From Georgenia satyanarayanai (GTDB lineage Bacteria > Actinomycetota > Actinomycetes > Actinomycetales > Actinomycetaceae), in NCBI RefSeq assembly GCF_009193135.1, contig NZ_VUKC01000003.1:186001-250000 (forward strand): DNA of 64,000 nucleotides, read 5' to 3'. Shown piece by piece: positions 63,664 through 64,000 of this stretch (position 1 is the stretch's first letter; each line of letters opens with the position of its first letter). Both the position numbers and the translations under genes were made by a program. The notes below the pieces were generated by a model. It made no database searches. It was given only the letters and a program-made list of their open reading frames with translations, and was not told the origin of the DNA.

Positions 63664-64000
63664 CTACTGCTGGGGCCAGTCCGGGTCCTGCCCGGGCTCC
63701 GCGGTGCTCGGCGGGCCGGCCGTGGGGCCGGGCTGGTTCGCGCTCGGCGGCGGCGGCTGGCGGTGCGAGCCCGGCGCCGGCGGCGGGGGCGTCGGCGCAC
63801 CGGCCGGCGGCGCGAATCGGGACTCGTCCGCGGCACGGCGCCCAGCGGCCCGCGGCTCGTCCTCGGCCGGACGCTGGCCGCGCTCGGCGGAGTCGGAGAA
63901 GGGCCGGCCCGACCGCTCACCGGCAGCGTTCGCCTCGGACGTGGCCTGCTGCGCCTCCCGCCGGGCCCGGGCCAGGGCCTCGTCCGGGTCCTCGAGGTTC
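63664..64000 (-). CDS. Proline-rich hypothetical protein (partial, N-terminus outside window)
   Basis: The last 111 residues of a protein that starts beyond the right edge. It opens with a helical, charged piece (NLEDPDEALARARREAQQAT) and then becomes a disordered Pro/Gly/Ala tail rich in PPPPP and GAPTP, ending GQDPDWPQQ. No domain can be named from this part. The stop is TAG at 63664-63666. It lies upstream of the ABC pair on the same strand; the gap 63553-63663 holds their probable promoter. Confidence 0.7.
   Translation of the reverse strand, partial: NLEDPDEALARARREAQQATSEANAAGERSGRPFSDSAERGQRPAEDEPRAAGRRAADESRFAPPAGAPTPPPPAPGSHRQPPPPSANQPGPTAGPPSTAEPGQDPDWPQQ

Overview
The window is chromosomal DNA from a high-GC Gram-positive actinobacterium, most likely of the order Micrococcales; I cannot place the genus. 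The evidence is very strong G/C bias at third codon positions, a mycothiol gene (mshC), a Pup-proteasome ATPase (ARC/Mpa), coproporphyrin-route haem genes (hemQ and ferrochelatase), actinobacterial LexA boxes, DUF5703/DUF2277/DUF222 families, and many genes whose only promoter signal is a TANNNT box 6-8 nt before the start codon (leaderless transcription). I saw no prophage, insertion sequence, plasmid or CRISPR. Genes are packed on both strands, with no gene-free stretch over 300 bases.

Layout. 1-16.4 kb: ARC ATPase (cut by the left edge), trmI, DUF2277, MmcQ/YjbR, M50 protease with CBS domains, RecB-like nuclease, aldo/keto reductase, HAD phosphatase, lipoprotein, PAC2, YihY/BrkB, mshC, two-domain VOC dioxygenase, uppP, second aldo/keto reductase, small acidic protein, DUF5703, M20 peptidase. 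From memory, much of this order matches the M. tuberculosis segment from mpa through mshC and uppP to the M20 peptidase, so it looks like conserved core. 16.4-29.8 kb: membrane protein, M3 peptidase coupled to a GNAT-MazG fusion, SDR plus sugar dehydrogenase, two Nudix genes, SplB-like radical SAM gene, hemQ-hemH, GntR regulator, DUF222-HNH protein, DUF429. 29.8-42.4 kb: selO, TSUP and AGCS transporters, a TPP riboswitch driving ykoFEDC (thiamine precursor uptake), secreted amidase, Na+/H+ antiporter, MBL hydrolase, tRNA-Leu(GAG). 42.6-54.2 kb: AI-2E transporter, dnaE2, a 28-codon leaderless ORF, PCMT, secreted alpha/beta hydrolase, ROK regulator, imuA'-imuB. 54.3-64 kb: PEBP, YbaK-like, MFS, helical protein, trmL, OsmC, lipoprotein, trmH family, heterodimeric ABC exporter, and a proline-rich protein cut by the right edge.

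Working together. Three loci carry LexA-type boxes at their promoters (splB-like, dnaE2, imuA'-imuB), so the window holds a dispersed DNA-damage module including the complete ImuA'-ImuB-DnaE2 translesion set. ykoFEDC forms one riboswitch-controlled ECF transporter. hemH-hemQ carry out the last two steps of coproporphyrin-route haem synthesis. Two otherwise unrelated secreted proteins (amidase and alpha/beta hydrolase) end in the same 45-residue DWDGDG repeat module.

Most unusual structures: two arrays of exactly six 18-bp units (58271-58378 and 59762-59869) in inverted orientation, each just downstream of a gene and sense to that gene; a 12-bp perfect inverted repeat flanked by G-quadruplex motifs on opposite strands between the VOC gene and uppP; and tiny leaderless upstream ORFs whose stop overlaps the start of dnaE2 and of the MmcQ gene.
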